DNA of 6,747 nt from assembly GCA_964431205.1 (NCBI GenBank), contig CAYSIX010000219.1, positions 1-6,747 of the forward strand, written 5' to 3'. The notes beneath the pieces were generated by a model. It was not told the DNA's origin. It did no database searches and saw only the letters and a program-made list of their open reading frames with translations. Made by a program: the position numbers and the translations under genes. Source of the DNA: CAYSIX01 sp964431205. GTDB lineage: Bacteria; Planctomycetota; Phycisphaerae; Phycisphaerales; Phycisphaeraceae. Positions 1 through 4,982 of the stretch are shown here, piece by piece (the first letter of the stretch is position 1; each line of letters starts with the position of its first letter).

Positions 1-416
1 TGCCGGGCAAGGGCGGGCAGATGTGCCGCTCGGCGGGGACCTACGCCCGGCTGACCAACAAGGAAGGGCGCTGGGCGACGCTGGTGTTCCCCTCCGGCGA
101 GATCCGCCAGGTCTCTCTGGATTGCCGCGCGACGATCGGGCAGGTCGGCAACCTCGACCACAACAAGGTCGTGCTGGGCAAGGCCGGGCGCGCCCGCCTC
201 ATGGGGCGCCGCCCGCACACCCGCGGCATGGCCAAGAACCACCACGACCACCCGCTGGGCGGCGGCGACGCCAAGAGCAAGCACAACCGCCCGCCGGCGT
301 CCAAGACCGGCGTGCTGGCCAAGGGCGGGCGCACCCGCAAGCCCGGCAAGGCCTCGAACAAGCGGATCATCCGCCGTCGCGTGAGCAAGCGCTACGGCCA
401 GTTGAGACTTAAATGA
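1..416 (+). CDS. rplB: 50S ribosomal protein L2, C-terminal part (5' end outside window)
   Basis: L2 is a primary 23S rRNA-binding protein of the large subunit, needed for subunit association and for the peptidyl transferase region. The window opens inside the gene: the first full codon is at 3 and reads PGKGGQ, followed by RSAGTYARL, PSGEIRQV and GNLDHN, which are L2 hallmarks of the second half of the protein. About 137 residues are present and the stop is TGA at 414-416. The C-terminal loop is altered: the usual MNPVDHPHGGG reads MAKNHHDHPLGGG. The first His of DHP is kept, while the second is Leu. The tail after IIRRR is about 11 residues longer than in many homologues and basic (ends YGQLRLK). 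A KGGRTRKPGKASNK stretch before IIRRR is of a kind I associate with planctomycetes (from memory). It lies first in the segment, as expected upstream of rpsS. Confidence 0.97.
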   Translation, partial: PGKGGQMCRSAGTYARLTNKEGRWATLVFPSGEIRQVSLDCRATIGQVGNLDHNKVVLGKAGRARLMGRRPHTRGMAKNHHDHPLGGGDAKSKHNRPPASKTGVLAKGGRTRKPGKASNKRIIRRRVSKRYGQLRLK

Positions 417-420
417 CCGG

Positions 421-443
421 CGTGGTCGCTTCAGCGATCCACG
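421..443 (+). repeat. Bulged stem-loop just after rplB
   Basis: CGTGGTCGC (421-429) can pair with GCGA (434-437) and CCACG (439-443), leaving loop TTCA (430-433) and one bulged T at 438. It starts 4 nt after the rplB stop. No T-tract follows, so it is not a classical intrinsic terminator. It could be an mRNA processing or stability element. The 3' arm lies inside the first copy of the adjacent 16-bp tandem repeat. Confidence 0.6.
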
Positions 444-480
444 CACCGAGCGATCCACGCACGCAGCGACCCACGCACCG
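433..480 (+). repeat. Three tandem copies of a 16-bp unit in the rplB-rpsS spacer
   Basis: Three head-to-tail units of 16 bp occupy 433-448, 449-464 and 465-480. Copy 1 is AGCGATCCACGCACCG. Copy 2 differs only in its last two bases (GC instead of CG). Copy 3 differs by T to C at position 6. The unit length is not a multiple of three, so the repeats do not look like coding sequence and argue against extending the rpsS reading frame upstream to 413. The rest of this 140-nt spacer (481-556) is A/C-rich, with two CCCCGGAAG words at 523-531 and 540-548. The second of these overlaps the rpsS ribosome-binding site. Confidence 0.85.
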
Positions 481-556
481 CGCGAATGACCAGACGACCG
501 ACGAGCCGAACGAACCGAACCACCCCGGAAGCACACGAACCCCGGAAGACCGAACC

Positions 557-850
557 ATGGCACGCTCGCTGAAAAAAGGCCCCTACGTCGACTTCAAGAC
601 CTACCGCAAGGTCGAGAAGCTCAACCAGATGAACAAGCGTGAGCCCATCAAGACCTGGGCCCGCGCGTGCACGATCGTGCCGGAGTTCGTCGGGCACACG
701 TTCCTGGTCCACAACGGCAAGGTGTTCCAGAACGTGTTCGTCACCGAGGACATGGTCGGCCACAAGCTGGGTGAGTTCAGCCCGACGCGGCTGTTCCGCA
801 GCCACACGGTCGGGAGCAAGGCCCAGCGTGCCACCGGGATGGTCCGCTAG
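557..850 (+). CDS. rpsS: 30S ribosomal protein S19
   Basis: S19 sits in the head of the small subunit, pairs with S13 and contacts 16S rRNA near the A-site finger. The product has 97 residues, close to the family norm of about 92. It starts MARSLKKGPYVD and contains IVPEFVGHTFLVHNGKVF and MVGHKLGEFSPTRLFRSH, all strongly conserved. The frame is open back to 413, but ATG 557 is chosen because the protein begins exactly at the family's N-terminus and GGAAG (544-548) lies 8 nt upstream. The upstream stretch is repeat-rich and has no S19 homology. It follows rplB after 140 nt and precedes rplV by 26 nt, the normal S10-operon position. Confidence 0.97.
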   Translation: MARSLKKGPYVDFKTYRKVEKLNQMNKREPIKTWARACTIVPEFVGHTFLVHNGKVFQNVFVTEDMVGHKLGEFSPTRLFRSHTVGSKAQRATGMVR

Positions 851-876
851 GCCGGACAGACGAAGCGAGGCGAATC

Positions 877-1206
877 ATGCCCTACACGAATCGACAGCGC
901 GGCGCCCGGATCAGCCCGACCAAGGCCAGGCCGGTGATCGACCTGATCCGCGGCAAGAAGGTGGACGAGGCGATGATGCGGCTGAACCTGTCCAAGCGAC
1001 GGGCGGCGGTGATGATCCTGGCGGGGCTGAAGGCGGCGATCGCCAACGCCGACCAGGCCGAGGCCGACGTCCGCCGGCTGTTCGTCAGCGATGCGCGGGT
1101 GGACAGCGGTCCGACGATCAAGCGCTGGCAACCCAAGGACCGTGGCCGGGCGCACCCGATCCTCAAGCGCACCAGCCACATCACCGTGACGGTGGACGAG
1201 CGTTGA
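877..1206 (+). CDS. rplV: 50S ribosomal protein L22
   Basis: L22 binds several 23S rRNA domains, and its long beta-hairpin lines the nascent-peptide exit tunnel. The 109-residue product matches the family length. It shows RISPTKARPVIDLIRGKKV near the N-terminus, LKAAIANA in the middle and RGRAHPILKRTSHITVTV at the end. At the hairpin tip the usual PRAxGRA-like segment reads PKDRGRA, adding an acidic residue. This may be lineage-typical. GAGG at 867-870 gives a 6-nt spacing to ATG 877. The gene lies between rpsS and rpsC as expected. Confidence 0.97.
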   Translation: MPYTNRQRGARISPTKARPVIDLIRGKKVDEAMMRLNLSKRRAAVMILAGLKAAIANADQAEADVRRLFVSDARVDSGPTIKRWQPKDRGRAHPILKRTSHITVTVDER

Positions 1207-1212
1207 CCAACA

Positions 1213-1270
1213 GCCCGGGCTCGCCCGGGCGTCAGACAGACAGGACAGACAGCCCCGGGCTTGCCCGGGG
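1213..1270 (+). repeat. Pair of GC-rich hairpins in the rplV-rpsC spacer
   Basis: Two perfect inverted repeats lie in a 79-nt spacer. The first pairs GCCCGGG (1213-1219) with CCCGGGC (1224-1230) around loop CTCG. The second pairs CCCCGGG (1253-1259) with CCCGGGG (1264-1270) around loop CTTG; a C(UUCG/CUUG)-type tetraloop is stable in RNA. A GACAGACAG-like linker separates them. No T-run follows either hairpin, so intrinsic termination is unlikely. The second hairpin ends 15 nt before the rpsC start. A cassette of the same design follows rpsC. Confidence 0.85.
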
Positions 1271-1285
1271 GATTGAGAAGAGTTT

Positions 1286-1990
1286 ATGGGTCAAAAAGTA
1301 CATCCATTCGGGTTCCGCGTCGGCATCACCGAGGCTCACAAGAGCCGGTGGTACGCGCCCAAGTCGCTCTACGGCGAGCTGCTGGTCGAGGACGAGAAGA
1401 TCCGCACCTACTGCGATCGGCGGCTGAACCGCCGCCCGCCGTTTGCCGCGGTCAGCGACATCCACATCGAGCGGACGCGCGAGGAGCTGAAGGTGATCAT
1501 CAAGACGGCGAGGCCGGGCCTGGTGATCGGGCCCAAGGGCGCCGAGATCGATCAGCTCACGACGGACCTGCAGGAGCTGACGGGGCGGAACGTCTCGATC
1601 AACTGCCTGGAGGTGCCGAACCCGGACCTGGACGCGAAGCTGGTGGCCGAGAGCGTGGCCGAGCAGTTGGCCAAGCGGGCGAGCTTCCGGCGGGTGATGA
1701 AGATGAAGGCCGAGGCGGCGATGAACGCCGGCGCCAAGGGCGTGAAGGTTCAGTTGTCGGGTCGTCTGGGCGGTCACGACATGAGCCGGACGGAGGACAT
1801 CCGGCTGGGGGCGATCCCGCTGCAGACGCTGCAGGCGAACGTGGACTACGGGTTCGCGACCAGCCGGACGACGTACGGGTCGATCGGGGTGAAGGTGTGG
1901 GTGTACAACGGGATGTACCACGAGCTGAAGGAAGGGGAGATCGAGTCGCGTGCGGCCGGGGCGCGGCCGCGGGCCCGGGGCCGGCGCTGA
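1286..1990 (+). CDS. rpsC: 30S ribosomal protein S3
   Basis: S3 lies at the mRNA entry pore of the 30S subunit and helps unwind incoming mRNA. The product has 234 residues, against 206-240 usual. It begins MGQKVHPFGFRVGI, the invariant S3 N-terminus. A type-2 KH domain (about residues 40-110) carries the GxxG loop as VIGPKG. The C-terminal domain shows GAKGVKVQLSGRLGG, RTE and GVKVWVYNG. It ends in a short basic Arg-rich tail. The ATG is fixed by the MGQKVHP motif. The ribosome-binding sequence is weak (GAGAAGAG shortly upstream), so access may depend on the neighbouring hairpin. By hand count Gly codons are about 10 GGG, 8 GGC and 3 GGT, unlike GGC-dominated rplN. GC-rich hairpin pairs flank the gene on both sides. 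Confidence 0.97.
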   Translation: MGQKVHPFGFRVGITEAHKSRWYAPKSLYGELLVEDEKIRTYCDRRLNRRPPFAAVSDIHIERTREELKVIIKTARPGLVIGPKGAEIDQLTTDLQELTGRNVSINCLEVPNPDLDAKLVAESVAEQLAKRASFRRVMKMKAEAAMNAGAKGVKVQLSGRLGGHDMSRTEDIRLGAIPLQTLQANVDYGFATSRTTYGSIGVKVWVYNGMYHELKEGEIESRAAGARPRARGRR

Positions 1991-1998
1991 TAACAGAC

Positions 1999-2053
1999 AT
2001 CCCCCGGCCTGCCGGGGGATGAAGGACCAGACAGCCCCCGGCTTGCCGGGAGG
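1999..2053 (+). repeat. Pair of GC-rich hairpins in the rpsC-rplP spacer
   Basis: The first hairpin pairs ATCCCCCGG (1999-2007) with CCGGGGGAT (2012-2020) around loop CCTG. The second pairs CCCGG (2037-2041) with CCGGG (2046-2050) around loop CTTG, with a C/A mismatch and then CG pairing further out. The linker contains GACCAGACAG. The layout matches the cassette before rpsC: first hairpin, GACAGACAG-like linker, second hairpin with a CTTG loop. There is no downstream T-tract. The second hairpin's 3' side merges with AGGA, a possible weak ribosome-binding word, but the better one for rplP lies further down at 2064-2070. Confidence 0.85.
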
Positions 2054-2076
2054 AACGGACGACAGGAAGGCAACCC

Positions 2077-2493
2077 ATGCCATTGATGCCCAAGCGAGTG
2101 AAGTTCCGCAAGCAGCAGCGAGGCCGGGTGCGCGGCAACGCGACCCGGGGTAACTACGTCGCGTTCGGGGAGTACGGGCTGCAGTTGCTGGAGGCGGGTT
2201 GGCTGACGGCGCGTCAGATCGAGGCGGGCCGCGTGGCGGCGAGGCAGTTCGTCAGCCGCGAGGGCAAGCTGTACGTGCGGGTGTTCCCGGACAAGCCGAT
2301 CAGCAAGAAGCCGCTGGAGACGCGGATGGGCAAGGGCAAGGCCGAGCCGGAGTACTGGGTCGCGCGGGTCAAGCCGGGGACGGTGGTCTTCGAGCTCACG
2401 GGCGTGCCCAAGGACCTGGCGAGGCAGGCGTTCACGCGTGTGGCGCACAAGCTGCCGTTCAAGTGTCGGTTCATCGAGCGGGGCCACGCGTAG
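2077..2493 (+). CDS. rplP: 50S ribosomal protein L16
   Basis: L16 sits near the A site and elbow-contacts tRNA in the large subunit, and it is needed for late 50S assembly. The product has 138 residues, the family norm. Motifs are MPKRVKFRKQQRGR at the start, FGEYGLQ, then ETRMGKGKAEPEYWVARVKPG with Arg83 at the place of the arginine hydroxylated in E. coli L16, and KLPFKCRFIER at the end. ATG 2077 has AGGAAGG (2064-2070) at 6-nt spacing. A second in-frame ATG at 2086 (MPKRV) is possible but fits that site less well. Confidence 0.97.
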   Translation: MPLMPKRVKFRKQQRGRVRGNATRGNYVAFGEYGLQLLEAGWLTARQIEAGRVAARQFVSREGKLYVRVFPDKPISKKPLETRMGKGKAEPEYWVARVKPGTVVFELTGVPKDLARQAFTRVAHKLPFKCRFIERGHA

Positions 2494-2540
2494 CACATCG
2501 GCGCCCGCCGGGGCGAGCCGAGACGAGCGAGACGAACACC

Positions 2541-2750
2541 ATGGCGATCAAGGCCAAAGAAACGCACAAGATGTCGGACGCGGAGATCCGCGAGGAGGTC
2601 GGCCGGCTGCGCAAGCGGCTGTTCGAGCTGCGGACTCAGGCGGTGACCGAGAAGTTGGAGAACCCGCGCGAGCTTCGGAACCTGCGGCGAGACATCGCTC
2701 GCCTGCTCACCGAACAGCGACAGCGCCAGCACCAGGAGGCCGCGGCATGA
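2541..2750 (+). CDS. rpmC: 50S ribosomal protein L29
   Basis: L29 lies by the exit tunnel on the solvent side and forms part of the docking area for signal recognition particle and trigger factor. It is a 69-residue, two-helix protein. It shows the family pattern MSDAEIREEVGRLRKRLFELRTQ in helix one and LENPRELRNLRRDIARL in helix two, followed by a Gln/Arg/Ala-rich end. ATG 2541 gives the usual short lead (MAIKAKETHK) before MSDAE. ATG 2571 is an in-frame alternative that would trim it. No strong ribosome-binding sequence precedes 2541 (only GAG words). The last 4 nt (ATGA, 2747-2750) are shared with the rpsQ start, which implies translational coupling. Confidence 0.95.
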   Translation: MAIKAKETHKMSDAEIREEVGRLRKRLFELRTQAVTEKLENPRELRNLRRDIARLLTEQRQRQHQEAAA

Positions 2751-3061
2751 CCACCGCCCAGGCGACCACCCCCAAGACGCCCGCGCTGAAGCGCACCAAG
2801 CTCGGCACGGTCCTGAGCGACCGTCGGGACAAGACGCGCACCGTCGCGGTCGACTTCCAGAACCAGCACTCGAAGTACGGCAAGTACATCAAGCGGACGC
2901 AGAAGTACCACGTGCACGACGCGCTGAACCAGAGCAAGCGGGGCGACCGCGTCGAGATCGCGCCGTGTCGGCCGCTGAGCAAGACCAAGAGCTGGCGGCT
3001 GGTCCGCGTGGTGGAGTCGGCCCCGGAAGGCCCGCGGGCGCAGGAGACCATGGCCGGCTGA
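2747..3061 (+). CDS. rpsQ: 30S ribosomal protein S17
   Basis: S17 is a primary 16S rRNA-binding protein of the OB-fold class that organises the 30S body. The product has 104 residues, longer than the roughly 84 usual, because of a 14-residue Thr/Pro-rich N-terminal lead and a C-terminal tail after RLVRVVE. The core has LGTVLSDRRDKTRTVAV, HSKYGKYIKRTQKYHVHD, GDRVEIAPCRPLSKTKSWRLV, all diagnostic. The start is ATG 2747, overlapping the rpmC stop as ATGA, with a strong AGGAGG (2734-2739) inside the rpmC end at 7-nt spacing. This is the only gene overlap in the window and a clear case for coupled translation of L29 and S17. Confidence 0.97.
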   Translation: MTTAQATTPKTPALKRTKLGTVLSDRRDKTRTVAVDFQNQHSKYGKYIKRTQKYHVHDALNQSKRGDRVEIAPCRPLSKTKSWRLVRVVESAPEGPRAQETMAG

Positions 3062-3062
3062 T

Positions 3063-3089
3063 GTGCGGGCCGTGCGGGCCGTGCGCCCG
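3063..3089 (+). repeat. Three 9-bp near-tandem repeats in the rpsQ-rplN spacer
   Basis: GTGCGGGCC occurs at 3063-3071 and again at 3072-3080, followed by a related unit, GTGCGCCCG, at 3081-3089. The change from GGGCC to GCCCG in the third unit creates an inverted repeat: CGGGC (3075-3079) can pair with GCCCG (3085-3089) around CGTGC. The rest of the 60-nt spacer leads to AGGAG (3110-3114), the rplN ribosome-binding site. Confidence 0.7.
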
Positions 3090-3121
3090 ACCGACCCGCT
3101 CGCCCCGGCAGGAGTTGATCG

Positions 3122-3508
3122 ATGATCCAGCAGGAATCCCGAGTCGACGTGGCTGACAACACCGGCGCCAAGGTCGCTTATGTGATCCGCGTGCTCGGCG
3201 GGTCCACCGGCCGAGGCCGCTTCACCCGACGGACCGCCGGCATCGGCGACCGCGTCGTCTGCTCGGTCAAGCGCGCCCTGCCCGGCAGCGACCTGAAGTC
3301 CGGCACCATCGTCAAGGCCGTCGTCGTCCGCACCAACTACCCCGTGCGTCGGCCCGACGGCAGCTACGTCCGCTTCGACCGCAACGCCGTCGTCCTGATC
3401 GACGACGAGGGCAACCCCCGCGGGACCCGCATCTTCGGCGCCGTCGCCCGCGAGCTGCGCGAACGCAACTACATGAAGATCGTCTCCCTCGCTTCGGAGG
3501 TCGTCTGA
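3122..3508 (+). CDS. rplN: 50S ribosomal protein L14
   Basis: L14 binds 23S rRNA and forms intersubunit bridges with the 16S rRNA; ribosome silencing factor docks on it. The product has 128 residues, slightly longer than the usual 122. It begins MIQQESRVDVADNTGAK and ends with GTRIFGAVARELRERNYMKIVSLASEVV, both near-invariant. Extra length comes from about 5-6 residues after LGGS (residues 29-37, rich in Gly and Arg) where most L14 proteins go straight to RRxAxIGD. AGGAG (3110-3114) precedes ATG 3122 by 7 nt. Codon choice is strongly C-ending (Gly about 11 GGC to 2 GGG), unlike rpsC. It opens the spc half of the cluster. Confidence 0.97.
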   Translation: MIQQESRVDVADNTGAKVAYVIRVLGGSTGRGRFTRRTAGIGDRVVCSVKRALPGSDLKSGTIVKAVVVRTNYPVRRPDGSYVRFDRNAVVLIDDEGNPRGTRIFGAVARELRERNYMKIVSLASEVV

Positions 3509-3547
3509 CCACGCGAAACCGCAGGCCTCAAGCCTCAGGACCCGACA

Positions 3548-3931
3548 ATGGCTCGACACGTACGACAAGGCGACATGGTGATCGTGATCAGCGGCGACGA
3601 CGCGTGGATCAAGAACCGCGACGAGAGCGGCCGCGTGGTCAGCCGCACCCGCAACCTCACGCCGCGAAAGATTCTCAAGGTGATCCCCGGCGAAGACAAG
3701 GTCTTGGTCGAGGGCGTGAACGTGCGGCGAAAGCACGTGCGACCGAGCCGGACCAACCAGCAGGGCGGCGTGATGCAGATCGAGATGCCGATCCACATCT
3801 CGAAGGTCCAGCCGGTCGCCGACGGCAAGCCGACCCGCGTACGGTTCAAGCGCAACCCGGACGGCTCCAAGGTGCGGGTCGCGGCGCGCACCGGCGAGCA
3901 GCTCGGCCCCGAACTGAAGAAGGGGCGCTGA
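3548..3931 (+). CDS. rplX: 50S ribosomal protein L24 with enlarged KOW loop
   Basis: L24 is an assembly-initiator protein that binds the 5' region of 23S rRNA near the tunnel exit. The product has 127 residues, against about 103-115 usual. VRQGDMVIVISGDD opens a KOW domain, and KILKVIPGEDKVLVEGVNVRRKHVRP, GGVMQIEMPIHISKV and KPTRVRFKRNPDGSKVRVAARTGE complete a typical L24. Residues 19-39 (nt 3602-3664) replace the compact KGKxGKV turn of the family with a longer segment beginning AWIKNRDESG, about 17 residues more, and the usual KGKxG pattern is absent. The frame is intact on both sides. AGGA (3537-3540) precedes ATG 3548 by 7 nt. Spacing to rplN is 39 nt. Confidence 0.95.
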   Translation: MARHVRQGDMVIVISGDDAWIKNRDESGRVVSRTRNLTPRKILKVIPGEDKVLVEGVNVRRKHVRPSRTNQQGGVMQIEMPIHISKVQPVADGKPTRVRFKRNPDGSKVRVAARTGEQLGPELKKGR

Positions 3932-3933
3932 CC

Positions 3934-3963
3934 GCCGGGCACCCCATCCGCAGCGGACCCGGC
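3934..3963 (+). repeat. Imperfect stem-loop after rplX
   Basis: GCCGGG (3934-3939) pairs with CCCGGC (3958-3963). Inside, TCCG (3947-3950) pairs with CGGA (3954-3957) around CAG, leaving a one-sided 7-nt bulge. It starts 2 nt after the rplX stop. There is no T-tract. It might be a processing or attenuation element in the 92-nt rplX-rplE spacer, or chance in GC-rich DNA. Confidence 0.4.
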
Positions 3964-3994
3964 TGCAGGACCTGACGGAGCCTGATGTAGAAGG

Positions 3995-4027
3995 ATGACC
4001 CCAACCTCGGACGTGAAACAGCCATGA
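3995..4027 (+). other. Possible 10-codon leader ORF overlapping the rplE start
   Basis: ATG at 3995 opens a short frame of 10 codons (MTPTSDVKQP) whose TGA stop (4025-4027) overlaps the rplE ATG (4024-4026) as ATGA. rplE itself lacks a good ribosome-binding sequence, so re-initiation after this leader would be a way to load ribosomes. The leader's own AAGG abuts its ATG directly, which is poor spacing, and GGAG at 3977-3980 is 14 nt away. An ATG-TAG start-stop pair lies just upstream at 3985-3990. The evidence is only positional and this may be chance. Confidence 0.25.
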
Positions 4028-4590
4028 CGCCTCGACTCAAAGAACAATACCGCGGCCCGGTCGCCGAGACGCTGCAGAAGCAGTTCGGCATCGAGAACCG
4101 TTTGGCGCTGCCCCGCCTGGAGAAGATCGTGCTCAGCGTCGGGCTGGGCAGGCAGATCGAGGGCACGAAGATCAACGCCAAGGCCAAGGAGCAGGTGATC
4201 CAGGACCTGGCGGTGATCAGCGGGCAGAAGCCGGTGATGGTCCGGGCCAAGAAGTCGGTCTCGAACTTCAAGGTCCGCAAGGGCTACGAGACCGGCGCGA
4301 TGGTCACGCTGCGGGGCGACCGGATGTGGGAGTTCCTGGACCGGCTGGTGACGCTGGCGATCCCGCGGATCAAGGACTTCCGCGGCCTGAGCGACCGCAG
4401 CTTTGACGGCCGGGGCAACTACTCGTTCGGCGTCCAGGAGCAGGGCATCTTCCCCGAGGTGGACATGGCCAACGCCGACTTCACCCACGGGATGCACATC
4501 ACGCTGGTGTTTGTCAACAGCGACGACGAGAAATCACGCGTCGCGCTTCGGGAGCTGGGCATGCCGTTCGTCCGGCCGGAGGCGGCGTGA
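4024..4590 (+). CDS. rplE: 50S ribosomal protein L5
   Basis: L5 binds 5S rRNA and forms the central protuberance of the large subunit, contacting P-site tRNA and S13. The product has 188 residues, against about 179 usual. It shows MTPRLKEQYRG, the RLEKIVLSVGLG strand near residue 31, a KPVMVRAKKSVSNFKVRKG segment, then GAMVTLRGDRMWEFLDRLV, PRIKDFRGL and FDGRGNYSFGVQEQGIFPEV, all standard. ATG 4024 is the natural start, but no clear ribosome-binding site precedes it. It may be coupled to a short leader frame. It lies 92 nt after rplX and 52 nt before rpsN. Confidence 0.97.
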   Translation: MTPRLKEQYRGPVAETLQKQFGIENRLALPRLEKIVLSVGLGRQIEGTKINAKAKEQVIQDLAVISGQKPVMVRAKKSVSNFKVRKGYETGAMVTLRGDRMWEFLDRLVTLAIPRIKDFRGLSDRSFDGRGNYSFGVQEQGIFPEVDMANADFTHGMHITLVFVNSDDEKSRVALRELGMPFVRPEAA

Positions 4591-4642
4591 CGGGCGGCCA
4601 GGAATGAGCGGCACAACGGCTTGAAAGCCGGAGGAAAGCGGA

Positions 4643-4912
4643 ATGTCTTCGAAATCGACAACGGAAAAGATGAAGCGGCTGCGCAAGACGGTGGCCAAGT
4701 ACGCCGATCTGCGTCACAAGCTCAAGGCCGAGGGCGACTACGCGGCGCTGCAGCGGCTGCCCCGCGACGCCAGCCCGACTCGGGTGCGGAACCTCTGCGC
4801 CCTGACCGGGCGAAGCCGGGGCGTGTACCGCAAGTTCAAGCTCTCGCGGATCAAGCTGCGGGAGCTGGCGTTGGAGGGCAAGGTCCCGGGGATGCGCAAG
4901 GCTTCATGGTAA
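4643..4912 (+). CDS. rpsN: 30S ribosomal protein S14, zinc-independent (C-) type
   Basis: S14 completes the 30S head near the A site. The product has 89 residues. It is the longer C- form: there is only one Cys (in RNLCALTG) and no paired CxxC zinc ligands, whereas the short zinc form has about 61 residues. LPRDASPTRVRNLCALTGRSRGVYRKFKLSRIKLRELALEGKVPGMRKASW is close to invariant in this group. GGAGG (4630-4634) precedes ATG 4643 by 8 nt. The N-terminal third (KMKRLRKTVAKYADLRHKLKAEGD) is the helical arm typical of the long form. A six-codon frame at 4604-4624 in the 52-nt spacer upstream is probably chance. It lies between rplE and rpsH, as usual in spc operons. Confidence 0.97.
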   Translation: MSSKSTTEKMKRLRKTVAKYADLRHKLKAEGDYAALQRLPRDASPTRVRNLCALTGRSRGVYRKFKLSRIKLRELALEGKVPGMRKASW

Positions 4913-4920
4913 ACGCGGCA

Positions 4921-4959
4921 GCGGGCCCGAGCGCCCGCCCGCCCGGCCCGACGCGGGCC
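4921..4959 (+). repeat. GC-rich stem-loops in the rpsN-rpsH spacer
   Basis: GCGGGC (4921-4926) can pair with GCCCGC (4933-4938), and GGCCCG (4945-4950) with CGGGCC (4954-4959) around ACG. Both fit in the 70-nt spacer, and the second ends 23 nt before the rpsH ATG, upstream of GGGAG (4968-4972). There is no T-tract. These could shape mRNA processing or be expected noise at this base composition. Confidence 0.45.
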
Positions 4960-4982
4960 ACCCTTATGGGAGACGTGATTCG

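Noticed and set aside
413..556. N-terminal extension of S19 back to ATG 413
   Set aside because: The extra 48 residues have no S19 homology, are encoded partly by a 16-bp tandem repeat that shifts frame, and the family start at 557 has a good ribosome-binding site.
1213..1270. Intrinsic terminators at the rplV-rpsC hairpins
   Set aside because: No T-tract follows either stem, and the operon clearly continues. The same holds for the hairpins after rpsC, rplX, rpsN and rplF.
1232..3796. Long antisense open frames, such as 2083-1232 (283 codons) and 3796-2636 (386 codons)
   Set aside because: They lie opposite well-supported ribosomal genes, their translations are low-complexity Arg/Ala/Leu/His-rich strings without a recognisable family, and long shadow frames are expected in very GC-rich DNA.
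3535..4497. Antisense frame of 320 codons opposite rplX and rplE
   Set aside because: It spans two conserved genes and the spacer between them, with no domain seen and no convincing start signal.
4604..4624. Six-codon frame between rplE and rpsN
   Set aside because: It is too short to judge, and rpsN has its own strong GGAGG site, so there is no need for coupling.
4643..4912. Zinc-ribbon S14 variant
   Set aside because: Only one Cys is present and the protein has 89 residues with the long-form N-terminal arm, so it is the zinc-independent type.
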